Shown piece after piece: positions 15,119 through 23,700 of a DNA stretch of 64,000 bases (positions within the stretch are counted from its first letter, which is position 1; every line of letters begins with the position of its first letter). The notes beneath the pieces are model-generated. The model ran no database searches, was not told where the DNA came from, and saw nothing but the letters and a program-made list of their open reading frames with translations. The translations under genes were made by a program, and so were the position numbers. The DNA is from Tabrizicola_A aquatica (lineage in GTDB: Bacteria; Pseudomonadota; Alphaproteobacteria; Rhodobacterales; Rhodobacteraceae): the NCBI GenBank assembly GCA_965194375.1, contig OZ239428.1; one strand, written 5' to 3'.

Positions 15119-16144
15119 ATGTTGCAAGGTTTTGCGCGGATGGCCGCTGTTTCTTGGCTGTATGTGCCGGTGATTGCCGGGTTTTTAGGGCTGGCTGGGC
15201 CGGCCTTTGGCAGTTGCGCCGGGCGCAATTTGATTGATGCCCTGCCCGAGCCTGACCGGCAGGCCTTGTTTGAGCGCGCCCATGCGGTGCCCTTTGCCCA
15301 AGGAAACCTGTGGCGCGCAAGGCGGGAGGGGGAGGAGATCACGCTGGTTGGCACGCTGCACATGGACGATTCGCGCCATGATGCGACGATGGCGGCGCTG
15401 GGGCCCGCGATTGCGGCGGCCAAGGTTGTGCTGGTTGAGGCGGGGCCTGAGGAGATAGCCGCGCTGCAAAGCCGGTTGGCGCGCGACCCGGCGTTGATGG
15501 TGCAGGTCGATGGCCCCACCCTGCCCGAGCGGCTGACGCCCGAGATGTGGGACAAGCTGGCAGGCGCGATGCGGGCGCGCGGGGTGCCGCCCTTTATGGC
15601 GGCCAAGTTGCAGCCTTGGTATCTGTCGATGATCCTGTCGATCCCGCCCTGTGCCTTGGAGGCCATGGGCGAGGATCGCGGCCTTGATGCGCGGGTGATC
15701 GAGGCGGCTGAGGCACGCGGTCTGCCGGTGCGGGCGCTGGAGCCTTATGACACGGTGTTTTCGGTGTTCGACAAGATGTCGGATGCCGATCAGTTGTCGA
15801 TGATCACCTCAAGCCTTGCGATAGAGGATCGGTCCGAGGACATGTCCTCGACCCTGATCGACAGCTATTTCGACGAAGAGGCGCGGGTGATCTGGGAGTT
15901 CAGCCGCGCGGTGGCGCTGACGATCCAGGGCTATAGCGCCGAGCGGGTGGACCGCGAATTCGCGCTGATGGAAGAGGCGCTGATGGTGCGGCGCAATCAG
16001 GATTGGATCCCGGTCTTGACACGGGCGGCTGCCGATGGTCCGGTGCTGGCGGCCTTCGGGGCGTTGCACCTGTCGGGCGATCAAGGGGTTTTGGCTTTGT
16101 TGCAGGCCGAAGGTTTCACGCTGGAAAGGCTGCCGTTTCGATGA
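15119..16144 (+). CDS. TraB/GumN family protein, exported
   Basis: A 341-residue member of the TraB/GumN (Tiki-like) family. An N-terminal hydrophobic signal segment (VSWLYVPVIAGFLGLAGPAFG) precedes a conserved Cys. The family's paired motifs are present: VGTLHMDD near residue 100 and the C-terminal FGALHLSGDQGVLALLQAEGF. Distant eukaryotic relatives (Tiki) are metalloproteases; bacterial function is unproven. The start could be 15119 or 15140 (the latter after AAGG). Its TGA overlaps the ATG of the following metallo-hydrolase. Confidence 0.85.
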   Translation: MLQGFARMAAVSWLYVPVIAGFLGLAGPAFGSCAGRNLIDALPEPDRQALFERAHAVPFAQGNLWRARREGEEITLVGTLHMDDSRHDATMAALGPAIAAAKVVLVEAGPEEIAALQSRLARDPALMVQVDGPTLPERLTPEMWDKLAGAMRARGVPPFMAAKLQPWYLSMILSIPPCALEAMGEDRGLDARVIEAAEARGLPVRALEPYDTVFSVFDKMSDADQLSMITSSLAIEDRSEDMSSTLIDSYFDEEARVIWEFSRAVALTIQGYSAERVDREFALMEEALMVRRNQDWIPVLTRAAADGPVLAAFGALHLSGDQGVLALLQAEGFTLERLPFR

Positions 16145-16911
16145 CCCCTGCCAAAGACCTGTCCAGCCAGCGGCTGATCCGTCTGACAGTGCTGGATTTT
16201 GGTCTGTTTGATGTGGGCCCCGGAAAGCGGGTGATTGGCATCCCGGGATTTCTGTTGGAAACCGAGGATGGGCAGGGATCGGGGGCGAAGATCCTTTTCG
16301 ACACCGGATTTGACCCGGCCTATGCCACCGCGCCCGAGGCGACGGCGGCGCGCGATGGGCTTGCGAGTTTCGGGGTTCTGGTGGGATTTGGGCCCGTGCA
16401 GACCGCCGCAGGGCAGTTGGCAAAGCTGGGTCTGACGGCGGCGGATATCAGCCATGTGATCCTGAGCCATGGCCACATTGACCATGTGGGCAGTCTGCCG
16501 CTTTTTGCCCATGCCGAGATGATCCTGACCGCGACCGAACGGGCCGATCCGAAACCGTGCTATTTCGGGACCGTGCAGCCGATGGCGTGGCCCGAGGCGC
16601 GCTATCGGACCCTCACCGAGGAGACACAGCTCTGCCACGGGATCACCCTGATCCCGACGCCCGGCCATACGGCGGGGCATCTGTCGGCGCTGCTGGCGCT
16701 GCCTGATGGGCGGCAGGTGCTGCTCGCCGCCGATGCGATCAACCGGATTTCGGAACCTGATGAGGGCTTTGCCGATGCCCGCGATCCCGGCGCGGCGATG
16801 GAAAGCTATCACCGCCTCATGGCGCATGTGGCGGCCACAGGGGCCACGGTGATTTACGGCCATGAGCCGAGCCAATGGGCCGGGCTGCCCAAAGCGCCGG
16901 TGGCCTTTTGA
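16141..16911 (+). CDS. MBL-fold metallo-hydrolase, AHL-lactonase-like
   Basis: A 256-residue metallo-beta-lactamase-fold enzyme. Zinc ligands are visible in SHGHIDHVG (His110, His112, Asp114, His115), His176 in PTPGHTAGH, Asp198 in AADAI, and a C-terminal YGHEP. This arrangement and length match the N-acyl-homoserine-lactone lactonase/AttM-like group, but many members hydrolyse other esters or lactones, so quorum quenching is only a possibility. It is coupled to the TraB/GumN gene upstream (ATGA) and to the DMT exporter downstream (one-base overlap). Confidence 0.88.
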   Translation: MTPAKDLSSQRLIRLTVLDFGLFDVGPGKRVIGIPGFLLETEDGQGSGAKILFDTGFDPAYATAPEATAARDGLASFGVLVGFGPVQTAAGQLAKLGLTAADISHVILSHGHIDHVGSLPLFAHAEMILTATERADPKPCYFGTVQPMAWPEARYRTLTEETQLCHGITLIPTPGHTAGHLSALLALPDGRQVLLAADAINRISEPDEGFADARDPGAAMESYHRLMAHVAATGATVIYGHEPSQWAGLPKAPVAF

Positions 16912-17783
16912 TGGACCGCAGCGCGCTGATCCTTCTCTTCGGGGCCACCCTTGCGTGGAGCACATCGGGGCTGTTTGCGCGGTCGATTCCGCTCGACACC
17001 CCGACGGTGATCTTGTGGCGTGGGCTTTTTGGCGCGGCGGGTCTGGTGCTGACGCTTTTGTGGATGAAGGGCCCCGCCGGATTTGCCGATTTCACCCGGC
17101 TCGGGCGGGCGGGTTGGCTTTATGCGCTGATGTCGGGCATCGGGATGCTGTTCTTTGTCGGTGCGCTGAAGGCGACCACCATTGCCAATGTGGCGATCAT
17201 TTACGCGACTGTGCCTTTTGCCGCCGCCGGCCTTGGCTGGCTGGTGCTGCGCGAGGTGCCGTCGCGGGTGGCGATCTATGCCTCGACCTTGGCGCTGGTG
17301 GGCGCGGTGATCATGGTGGGCTTGGGCGGCGATGGGCGCTGGCAGGGCGATCTGATGGCGGTGGGGATGGTGCTGGCCATGGCCGCGATCATCGTGATTG
17401 CCCGCGCCCGGCCCGAGATGCCAGCCTTGGCGGCGGGGACAATCTCGGCGATTTGGGCGCCCTTGGCCTGTTTGCCCTTTGCCACGATGGTGGGCGTGAC
17501 GCCGGGCAATGTCGCGCTGATGGCGGCCTTTGGGCTGGTGAATTCCACCCTTGGATTTGCGCTGTTTGTTTATGGCTCGCGCCGTGCGGCCCCGGTGGTG
17601 ACCGGGCTGATGGGGGCTTTGGAGACGCCGCTGACGCCCTTGTGGGTTTGGCTGATCTTTGCCGAAACCCCTTCGGCTGCGACGCTGGCCGGAGGGGCGG
17701 TCGTGATGCTGGCGGTGGGCTGGTTCATCGTGGTGGAAAGCCGCAGGCCTGCACCGCCGAATCCCCCGGCGCACCCCAGTTGA
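16911..17783 (+). CDS. DMT superfamily (EamA) transporter
   Basis: A 290-residue integral membrane protein with about ten hydrophobic helices arranged as two EamA halves. The first begins LILLFGATLAWSTSGLFAR, and the second includes LGFALFVYGSRRAAPVVTGLMGALETPLTPLWVWL, the characteristic glutamate-containing motif of the family. Such proteins export amino acids or other small metabolites. Its start overlaps the stop of the metallo-hydrolase by one base, which suggests co-expression and perhaps removal of a product or substrate of that enzyme. The substrate is unknown. Confidence 0.9.
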   Translation: MDRSALILLFGATLAWSTSGLFARSIPLDTPTVILWRGLFGAAGLVLTLLWMKGPAGFADFTRLGRAGWLYALMSGIGMLFFVGALKATTIANVAIIYATVPFAAAGLGWLVLREVPSRVAIYASTLALVGAVIMVGLGGDGRWQGDLMAVGMVLAMAAIIVIARARPEMPALAAGTISAIWAPLACLPFATMVGVTPGNVALMAAFGLVNSTLGFALFVYGSRRAAPVVTGLMGALETPLTPLWVWLIFAETPSAATLAGGAVVMLAVGWFIVVESRRPAPPNPPAHPS

Positions 17784-17894
17784 TCCAGCTGTTGCTGCAA
17801 CGCAGCATTCCGCCCCTAACCCGCCCCGCCCCCCGTGACAAAGCCCGCGCCCGCGCCTATAAGCCGGGCCAAATCGCAACCCATAGGCAGTTCC

Positions 17895-18815
17895 ATGACC
17901 ACGCTTGTTTTCGGCCACAAATCCCCTGACACCGACTCCACCGGATCACCCATCATCTGGGCTTGGTATTTGAACGAAGTGAAGGCCACCAAGGCCGAAG
18001 CCGTGCTTCTGGGTGAGCCGAACACTGAGGCCAATTTCGTGGTCAAGTATTGGGCTTGCCCGAAGCCGCGCATCGTGACCGAGATTGCCGATGGCACCAA
18101 GGCGGTGATCGTCGACACCAACAACCCGGCCGAGCTGCCCGCCAACGTCAACGCGCTGGATGTGGTGGCGATCATCGACCACCACAAGCTGGTGGGGGGC
18201 TTGGAGACCAAAGGCGTTATCGACATCACCATTCGCCCGCTGGCCTGCACCGCGACCTTGATGCATGACCTGATGGGTGCCGATGCGGCGAAGATGCCGA
18301 AATGGGTCAAGGGGTTGATGCTGTCGTGCATCTTGTCGGACACGCTGGAATTCCGCTCACCCACGACCACGGCGCATGACAAGGCGCTGGCCGAGGCGCT
18401 TGCCAAGGATCTGGGCCTGTCGATTGCGGACTATGCGGCGAAGCTTTTTGAGGCCAAGTCGGATGTTGGCGCGTTCTCGGACGCGGAGCTTCTGCGGATG
18501 GATTCCAAGGAATACACCGTCGCGGGCAAGGAGCTGCGCGTCTCGGTGCTGGAGACCACTGCGCCGAAGGTTGTTCTGGACCGCAAGGCGAGCCTGATGA
18601 ATTCGATGGTGGGCGTGGCGAAAGAGGACGGGGCCGATCAGGTTTTGCTCTTTGTCATCGACATTCTGAAGGAAGAGGCCACGCTTTTGGTGCCGAACGA
18701 TCTGGTGAAGTCGCTGGCTGAGGCGTCGTTTGGGGTGAAGGTCACCGGCGATACCGTGGTGATCCCCGGCCTGATGAGCCGCAAGAAGCAGATCATCCCG
18801 GCACTGAAGCTGTAA
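17895..18815 (+). CDS. ppaC: Manganese-dependent inorganic pyrophosphatase (family II)
   Basis: 306 residues, standard for family II pyrophosphatases of the DHH superfamily. Motifs run in order: GHKSPDTDS (7-15) with metal ligands, VIVDTNN (Asp74), IDHH (94-97), and the C-terminal DHHA2 domain with SRKKQIIP near the end, the phosphate-binding segment. It hydrolyses pyrophosphate released by biosynthesis, such as that from Sat and Prs. The ATG at 17895 starts the typical MTTLVFGH. A terminator follows at 18846. Confidence 0.96.
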   Translation: MTTLVFGHKSPDTDSTGSPIIWAWYLNEVKATKAEAVLLGEPNTEANFVVKYWACPKPRIVTEIADGTKAVIVDTNNPAELPANVNALDVVAIIDHHKLVGGLETKGVIDITIRPLACTATLMHDLMGADAAKMPKWVKGLMLSCILSDTLEFRSPTTTAHDKALAEALAKDLGLSIADYAAKLFEAKSDVGAFSDAELLRMDSKEYTVAGKELRVSVLETTAPKVVLDRKASLMNSMVGVAKEDGADQVLLFVIDILKEEATLLVPNDLVKSLAEASFGVKVTGDTVVIPGLMSRKKQIIPALKL

Positions 18816-18845
18816 GACCGCTGAGATTTCGTCGAAGATTAGATG

Positions 18846-18872
18846 AGGCCGGGTCTTGCGCCCGGCCTTTTT
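18846..18872 (+). terminator. Intrinsic terminator after ppaC
   Basis: AGGCCGGG and CCCGGCCT form an 8-bp stem with a 7-base loop, followed by TTTT, 30 bp past the stop. Confidence 0.85.
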
Positions 18873-18884
18873 ATTTGCGGGCGC

Positions 18885-19280
18885 TTAGGGCGCGGGCACT
18901 GGGCTGTAGCCGCCCTGCACCACCGCGATCATCCCGCCATCCACCGAGATGATGCGGTTGGCAATGACGCCCGCCAAAGCATCGGCCGCAGCCGCCGTGC
19001 GCCGACCTGACCGGCAAACGAGGATCAAATCGCGGCCCGAGGCCAAGTCTGGGCCGAGCGCGGCCAGAAAGCTTTCGGCCCCGTCAAAGGTGACCAGCCG
19101 CGCGCCTTCGATGACGCCGCTTTCGGCCCATTCCTCGGGCGTACGGATGTCGACGATCAGCCCGCCATTGGCCTGCATATCCGCCACCGCCATCGCCTGA
19201 GTGGCAAAGGTTTCCGCCCGCGCCACTCCGGCAAAGGGCAAGAGCGCAAGGCCGATCAACAGCGGACGTCTTGATGTCAT
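18885..19280 (-). CDS. Exported rhodanese-like domain protein
   Basis: A 131-residue protein with a signal peptide (RRPLLIGLALLPFAGVARA, cleavage near Ala22) and one rhodanese domain. The CH2A-like opening DIRTPEEW and the active-site loop CRSGRR with Cys89 are intact, so sulfur transfer or redox activity in the periplasm is possible. The ATG at 19280 follows AAGGA. It is convergent with ppaC and divergent from the HAD gene. The physiological partner is unknown. Confidence 0.9.
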   Translation of the reverse strand: MTSRRPLLIGLALLPFAGVARAETFATQAMAVADMQANGGLIVDIRTPEEWAESGVIEGARLVTFDGAESFLAALGPDLASGRDLILVCRSGRRTAAAADALAGVIANRIISVDGGMIAVVQGGYSPVPAP

Positions 19281-19395
19281 GGGATGCTTCCTTTCAAATT
19301 CACATTTTCATATATGATTGCGCCGCCCCCTGCAACGCGTGATTTGCACCGCCGCCCGTGCCATGCCACAAGCGGCGAAACCACCGGAGGCCGCC

Positions 19396-20259
19396 ATGAC
19401 CGAGATCATTCCGTCGCTTGCCAGCATCGCCGCGCGCTATGACGCGGTGTTTTGTGATTTGTGGGGCTGTCTGCACAATGGCAAGACCCCCTACCCCGCC
19501 GCTGTGGCCGCGTTGCAGGGGTTTCGCGCCGGGGGGGGCAAGGTGGCGCTGGTGACCAATGCGCCGCGCCCCCATGCCGCGGTGATCGCCCAGTTGGACC
19601 GCATGAGCGTGCCGCGCGATGCCTGGGATCTGGTGGTATCTTCCGGCGATGCAGCGCAGACGGCGATGCTGCAAGGCGCGGTGGGCCAAAAGGTGTTTCA
19701 CATCGGGGCGGTCAAGGATGAGGATTTCTTTACGATGCTGCCCGAAGGTGCCGTTGCGCCGGAACGGGTGGGGATGCTGGAGGCTGAGGGCATTGTCTGC
19801 ACCGGGCTTGAGGATGATCTGACCGAGACGCCCGCCGACTATCGCGCCCAGCTGTTGCTGGGCAAGACGCGGGGGTTGCCGATGCTTTGTGCCAACCCCG
19901 ATATCATCGCGGATCTGGGCGACAAGCGGCTCTACTGTGCGGGCGCGCTGGCGGGGGCCTATGAGGATATGGGCGGCACGGCCTTGTATTTCGGCAAGCC
20001 CCATCCGCCGATTTATGATCTGGCCCGGGCAAGGCTGGGGCTGCAAAGCGACGAGGCGCGGATCTTGTGCATTGGGGATGGCATCGGCACCGATGTGGCG
20101 GGCGGCATTGCCGAGGGTTTGGACACGCTCTTTATCACCGCCGGGCTTGCCGCAGATCAGTTCGGCCCCGATCCTGCCACCCCGGATGCAGGCCTGTTGA
20201 CCGATTGGTTGGCTGAGCGGCAGATTTATCCGACCTTTGCGATGGGGTTTCTGGGCTGA
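19396..20259 (+). CDS. TIGR01459 family HAD-type hydrolase
   Basis: A 287-residue HAD-superfamily IIA protein. Motif I is CDLWGCLHNG (nucleophile Asp21), motif II lies in VALVTNAPRP, and motif III/IV is CIGDGIGTDVAGGI. It resembles the NagD/pyridoxal-phosphatase type with a C2 cap and matches the alphaproteobacterial TIGR01459 group, whose substrate is unknown. GGAGG precedes the ATG at 19396. It is divergent from the rhodanese gene. Confidence 0.9.
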   Translation: MTEIIPSLASIAARYDAVFCDLWGCLHNGKTPYPAAVAALQGFRAGGGKVALVTNAPRPHAAVIAQLDRMSVPRDAWDLVVSSGDAAQTAMLQGAVGQKVFHIGAVKDEDFFTMLPEGAVAPERVGMLEAEGIVCTGLEDDLTETPADYRAQLLLGKTRGLPMLCANPDIIADLGDKRLYCAGALAGAYEDMGGTALYFGKPHPPIYDLARARLGLQSDEARILCIGDGIGTDVAGGIAEGLDTLFITAGLAADQFGPDPATPDAGLLTDWLAERQIYPTFAMGFLG

Positions 20260-20384
20260 CCGCAGCCCCCTCGTGTAACAAAATTGCGCCTTAAGTCGCA
20301 ATCAAGACCGAAAACTGCGCGGGGATGTTGTTCCGCAACGCAGCATCGCCTATGCTGCGGGGCGACATGAACGGGAATCACCTC

Positions 20385-20828
20385 ATGCTGGACAATATGC
20401 CCCGCGGCACGATCTGCATCGAAGACCTTGAGATTGGCATGACGCGCAATCTGCGCAAGCTTGTCACCGATCGGGATATTGAGCTCTTTGCAGAGGTTTC
20501 GACCGACCGCAATCCGGTGCATCTGGATGATGCCTATGCCCAAGACACCATCTTTCAGGGTCGCATTGCCCATGGGATGCTGACGGCTGGGCTGATTTCG
20601 GCGGTGATTGGTGAGCAATTGCCCGGTCATGGCACGGTCTATCTGGGCCAAAGCCTGAAGTTCATGGCCCCCGTGCGCCCCGGCGATACGGTGGAGGCGG
20701 TGGTGAAGGTCACTGCCATTGATCACGCGCGTCGGCGGGTGACCCTTGAAACCCATTGTGCAGTGGGCGATACGGTGGTTCTGAAAGGTGAGGCGCTGGT
20801 TCTGGCGCCCAGCCGCAAGTTCGACTGA
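20385..20828 (+). CDS. MaoC family dehydratase
   Basis: A 147-residue single hot-dog domain. The (R)-hydratase catalytic motif FAEVSTDRNPVH (Asp41, His46 in this numbering) is followed by GRIAHGMLTAGLISAVI, as in R-specific enoyl-CoA hydratases. These hydrate or dehydrate acyl-CoA and can feed polyhydroxyalkanoate synthesis; the real substrate is not shown. The start at 20385 has GGGA 8 bases upstream; 20367 and 20397 are alternatives. It lies 35 bp before ribF. Confidence 0.88.
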   Translation: MLDNMPRGTICIEDLEIGMTRNLRKLVTDRDIELFAEVSTDRNPVHLDDAYAQDTIFQGRIAHGMLTAGLISAVIGEQLPGHGTVYLGQSLKFMAPVRPGDTVEAVVKVTAIDHARRRVTLETHCAVGDTVVLKGEALVLAPSRKFD

Positions 20829-20863
20829 CAGACGGGCGGGGCCTCCCCGTCGCACGGGGCAAG

Positions 20864-21787
20864 ATGCAGGTTTTCAAGCACTGGAATGACATTCCGGCAG
20901 GGGCGCGGGGCGCTTCTGTGGCAATGGGCAATTTCGACGGGGTTCATTTGGGCCACCAGTCGGTGATCAGCCTTGCCCGCCGGGATGCGCCTTTGGGCAT
21001 TGTCACCTTTGAACCCCACCCGCGCGAGTTTTTCTCGCCCGGCGCGGCGCCGTTCCGGCTGATGAATGCCGAGGCGCGGGCCAATCGGTTGGCCAAGATG
21101 GGGGTCGAGCGGCTGTTTGAGCTGCCCTTTGATGCCACGATGGCGGGGCTGTCGCCCGAGGCCTTTGCCCTTGAGGTTCTGGCCGAAGGTTTGGGCGTAA
21201 GCCATGTCGTTGTGGGGGCGGATTTCTGCTTTGGTGCTGGGCGCAAGGGCAAGGCGGCGGATCTCGTGGCCATGGGGCAGGAGATGGGCTTTGCGGTGAC
21301 CATCGCGGATTTGGTCCAGCATGGCAGCCGGGAAATCTCCTCCACCGCGATCCGCCAAGCCTTGGCCGTTGGCAACCCGCGCGAGGCGGCGGCGATGCTG
21401 GGGCACTGGCACCGGATTGAGGGAGAGGTCATCCACGGCGAAAAGCGGGGCCGCGAGTTGGGGTATCCCACCGCCAATATGAGCGTGGCGGGTCTGCATT
21501 TGCCGCGGTTTGGGGTCTATGCGGTGAAGGTGGATGTGCTGAGCGGGCCGCAGACGGGCAGCTATCTGGGGGCGGCGAGCCTTGGGGTGCGGCCGCAGTT
21601 TGGCGGCGCGGTGCCGAACCTTGAGACCTTTCTCTTTGACTTTAAGGGCGATCTTTACGGCCATCACCTGTCGGTCGCCCTGGTGGACTATCTGCGCCCC
21701 GAGATGAAGTTTGACGGGTTGCAGGGGTTGTTGGACCAGATGGCCGCCGATTGCGACAAAGCGCGCGGGATTTTGGCAGGGGTTTGA
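20864..21787 (+). CDS. ribF: Bifunctional riboflavin kinase / FAD synthetase
   Basis: A 307-residue RibF. The N-terminal FMN adenylyltransferase domain has GNFDGVHLGHQ (22-32), the nucleotidyltransferase signature, and REISSTAIRQAL. The C-terminal riboflavin kinase domain starts at about 180 with GEKRGRELGYPTANM and contains the catalytic NLETFLFDF region. It turns riboflavin into FMN and FAD. It lies 35 bp after the MaoC gene and is followed by a dispersed repeat element instead of a recognisable terminator. Confidence 0.96.
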   Translation: MQVFKHWNDIPAGARGASVAMGNFDGVHLGHQSVISLARRDAPLGIVTFEPHPREFFSPGAAPFRLMNAEARANRLAKMGVERLFELPFDATMAGLSPEAFALEVLAEGLGVSHVVVGADFCFGAGRKGKAADLVAMGQEMGFAVTIADLVQHGSREISSTAIRQALAVGNPREAAAMLGHWHRIEGEVIHGEKRGRELGYPTANMSVAGLHLPRFGVYAVKVDVLSGPQTGSYLGAASLGVRPQFGGAVPNLETFLFDFKGDLYGHHLSVALVDYLRPEMKFDGLQGLLDQMAADCDKARGILAGV

Positions 21788-21843
21788 GGGGCGGGCCCCA
21801 GACGCCCCCCACCCCCAGCCCCTCCTCACGAGGGAAGTATCGC

Positions 21844-22049
21844 CAACACAGGGCCGTGCCCGACCTCGGGATGGCGCGCCGAAGTTGGTTCTAGGCGCTT
21901 TATGGGTCAAGTTCTTCCCCAGAGTTTCTGCTGGCAACCGTTGCAAACGCGCCCTCCCGGGGGGAGGTCGGGCCATGCCATTGGTTTCTCGAACCAATGG
22001 CGCAACCAATGGCATACCCGGCGGGCTTCGCCCTTGATTCCGGGCAAAG
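21844..22049 (+). repeat. Dispersed intergenic element, copy A
   Basis: About 200 bp between ribF and the YcgN gene, closely matching a second copy at 26457-26627. The shared parts are an opening CAACACAGGGCC, a left arm GCCCGACCTC (21858-21867), a central segment containing TTCTAGGC and TGCTGGCA, a right arm GAGGTCGGGC (21964-21973), and a tail CCTTGATTCCGGGCAAA. Compared with copy B it carries about 40 extra bases holding a nested palindrome. No transposase is encoded. It could be a MITE-like element or a structured transcript; which is unknown. The rest of the 361-bp gap shows no gene. Confidence 0.8.
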
Positions 22050-22148
22050 TAGAAAGAGTTTTGCCCTGACTTGGTTTCTGAGCTTTAGCAATAACCGCCC
22101 CCCACATCCCCCCTTCCCTTTTCCCCCGCCAAAGGCCAGTTTGCCGCC

Positions 22149-22601
22149 ATGGAAAATCTGCGCCCCCGGTTTTGGGAAACCATCCCGCTGAAGAAAATGA
22201 CCGCCCCCGAATGGGAGGCCTTGTGCGACGGCTGCGGCAAGTGCTGCCTGAACAAGATCGAATATGAGGACACGGGCGAGGTGGAATACACCCGCGTTGC
22301 CTGTCGGCTGTTGGATGATGCGACCTGTCGCTGCGGCGATTATGCCAACCGCTTTGCCCATGTGCCGGAATGCATCCGGCTGAACCCGAAAACCATTCCG
22401 CGCATTGCCTATTGGCTGCCCGCGACCTGCGCCTACAAGCTGTTGCACAATGGCAAACCGTTGCCCGAATGGCACCCGCTGGTCACGGGCGATCCGCTTT
22501 CCACGCATAAATCCGGCAATTCCATGCGCAACAAGACGGTGTCCGAGGCGGCGGTGTCGGAGGACGACTGGGACGATTACGTGTTTCAGGAGGACATCTG
22601 A
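22149..22601 (+). CDS. YcgN family cysteine-cluster protein (UPF0260)
   Basis: A 150-residue protein of the YcgN/UPF0260 family. Cysteines cluster at the N-terminus (LCDGCGKCCLNK, Cys26, 29, 32 and 33) and in a second group (ACRLLDDATCRCGDY), a pattern suggesting a metal or Fe-S centre. The YWLPATCAYKLL and HPLVTGDP segments are family hallmarks. No function has been established. The gene ends one base before the threonine aldolase start, so the two are probably coupled. Confidence 0.9.
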   Translation: MENLRPRFWETIPLKKMTAPEWEALCDGCGKCCLNKIEYEDTGEVEYTRVACRLLDDATCRCGDYANRFAHVPECIRLNPKTIPRIAYWLPATCAYKLLHNGKPLPEWHPLVTGDPLSTHKSGNSMRNKTVSEAAVSEDDWDDYVFQEDI

Positions 22602-23630
22602 ATGTGGTTCACATCGGACAATGCGAGCGGGGCCGCGCCTGAGGTGATGGCGGCGGTGACGGCGGCCAATGCGGGCTATGCGCGCAGCTATGGCGCCGAT
22701 CCCTTCATGGACCGGGCGCGCGACCAGATCCGCGAGATTTTCGAGGCGCCTGAGGCGGCGGTTTATCTGGTGGCCACGGGCACCGTGGCCAATGCGCTGG
22801 CGCTGTCGCTTTTGACGCCGCCTTGGGGCGCGGTGTTTTGCCACCAGCATGCCCATATCGCCGAGGATGAATGCGGCGCGCCGGAGTTTTACATGCATGG
22901 TGCAAAGCTGGCGCTGGTGCATGGTGCGCATGGGCGGATGGACCCGGCGGCGCTCGAGGCGGCGATCGTCAAGGCCAAGGGTGGAGGCGTGCATGGGGTG
23001 CAGGCCGCTGCGGTGTCGATCACCAATGTGACTGAGGCGGGCACGGTTCATTCTGTGGCAGAGGTGGCGGCCTTGGCCGGGGTGGCGCGGGCGCATGGCC
23101 TGCCCGTGCATCTGGATGGCGCGCGCTTTGCCAATGCGCTGGTGGCCACGGGCGCCACGGCGGCCGAAATGACGTGGAAAGCGGGCGTGGATGTGGTGTC
23201 CTTTGGCGGCACCAAGAACGGCTGCATGGGGGTCGAGGCCGTGGTGATCTTTGACCCGGCCAAAGCTTGGGAGTTTGAGCTGCGGCGCAAGCGCGGCGGG
23301 CATCTCTTCTCAAAGCACCGGTTCTTGTCGGCGCAGATGGTGGGATATCTGGAAGATGGGCTGTGGCTGCGGCTCGCGGCCCATGCCAATGCCATGGGCG
23401 CGCGGCTGGTGCGCGGTTTGGCGCAGATGCCCGATGTCAGCCTTGTGCACCCGGCGGAGGCAAATATCCTGTTTCCCGAATGGGCGGTGGGCACCCATGC
23501 ACGGCTTGAGGCGGCGGGCGCGGCCTATTACCCCTTCCCGGCCCCCATGGGGCGCGAGCGGGCGCGGTTGGTCGCCAGTTGGTCGACGACCGAGGCCGAT
23601 GTGGATCAGTTCTTGGCAGCGCTGCGCTGA
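22602..23630 (+). CDS. ltaE: Low-specificity L-threonine aldolase
   Basis: A 342-residue PLP enzyme of fold type I that splits threonine or allo-threonine into glycine and acetaldehyde. The PLP-binding lysine is Lys205 in SFGGTKNG, and Asp172 in HLDGARFAN contacts the pyridine nitrogen. It opens MWFTSDNASGAAPEVM as in Rhodobacterales homologues. It directly abuts the YcgN gene (stop and start adjacent) and is convergent with the following hydrolase gene. Confidence 0.94.
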   Translation: MWFTSDNASGAAPEVMAAVTAANAGYARSYGADPFMDRARDQIREIFEAPEAAVYLVATGTVANALALSLLTPPWGAVFCHQHAHIAEDECGAPEFYMHGAKLALVHGAHGRMDPAALEAAIVKAKGGGVHGVQAAAVSITNVTEAGTVHSVAEVAALAGVARAHGLPVHLDGARFANALVATGATAAEMTWKAGVDVVSFGGTKNGCMGVEAVVIFDPAKAWEFELRRKRGGHLFSKHRFLSAQMVGYLEDGLWLRLAAHANAMGARLVRGLAQMPDVSLVHPAEANILFPEWAVGTHARLEAAGAAYYPFPAPMGRERARLVASWSTTEADVDQFLAALR

Positions 23631-23700
23631 CGGCACCTCCGCGTCGACGTCGTCGCTCGTCGGGAGGTCTCGACGAGACGCCGAAGGCGGTCGAGGAGGG

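Noticed and set aside
16141..16911. Firm annotation of the metallo-hydrolase as a quorum-quenching lactonase
   Set aside because: Fold and zinc ligands fit, but the same motifs occur in enzymes with other substrates and no luxI/luxR is nearby, so only the fold is claimed.
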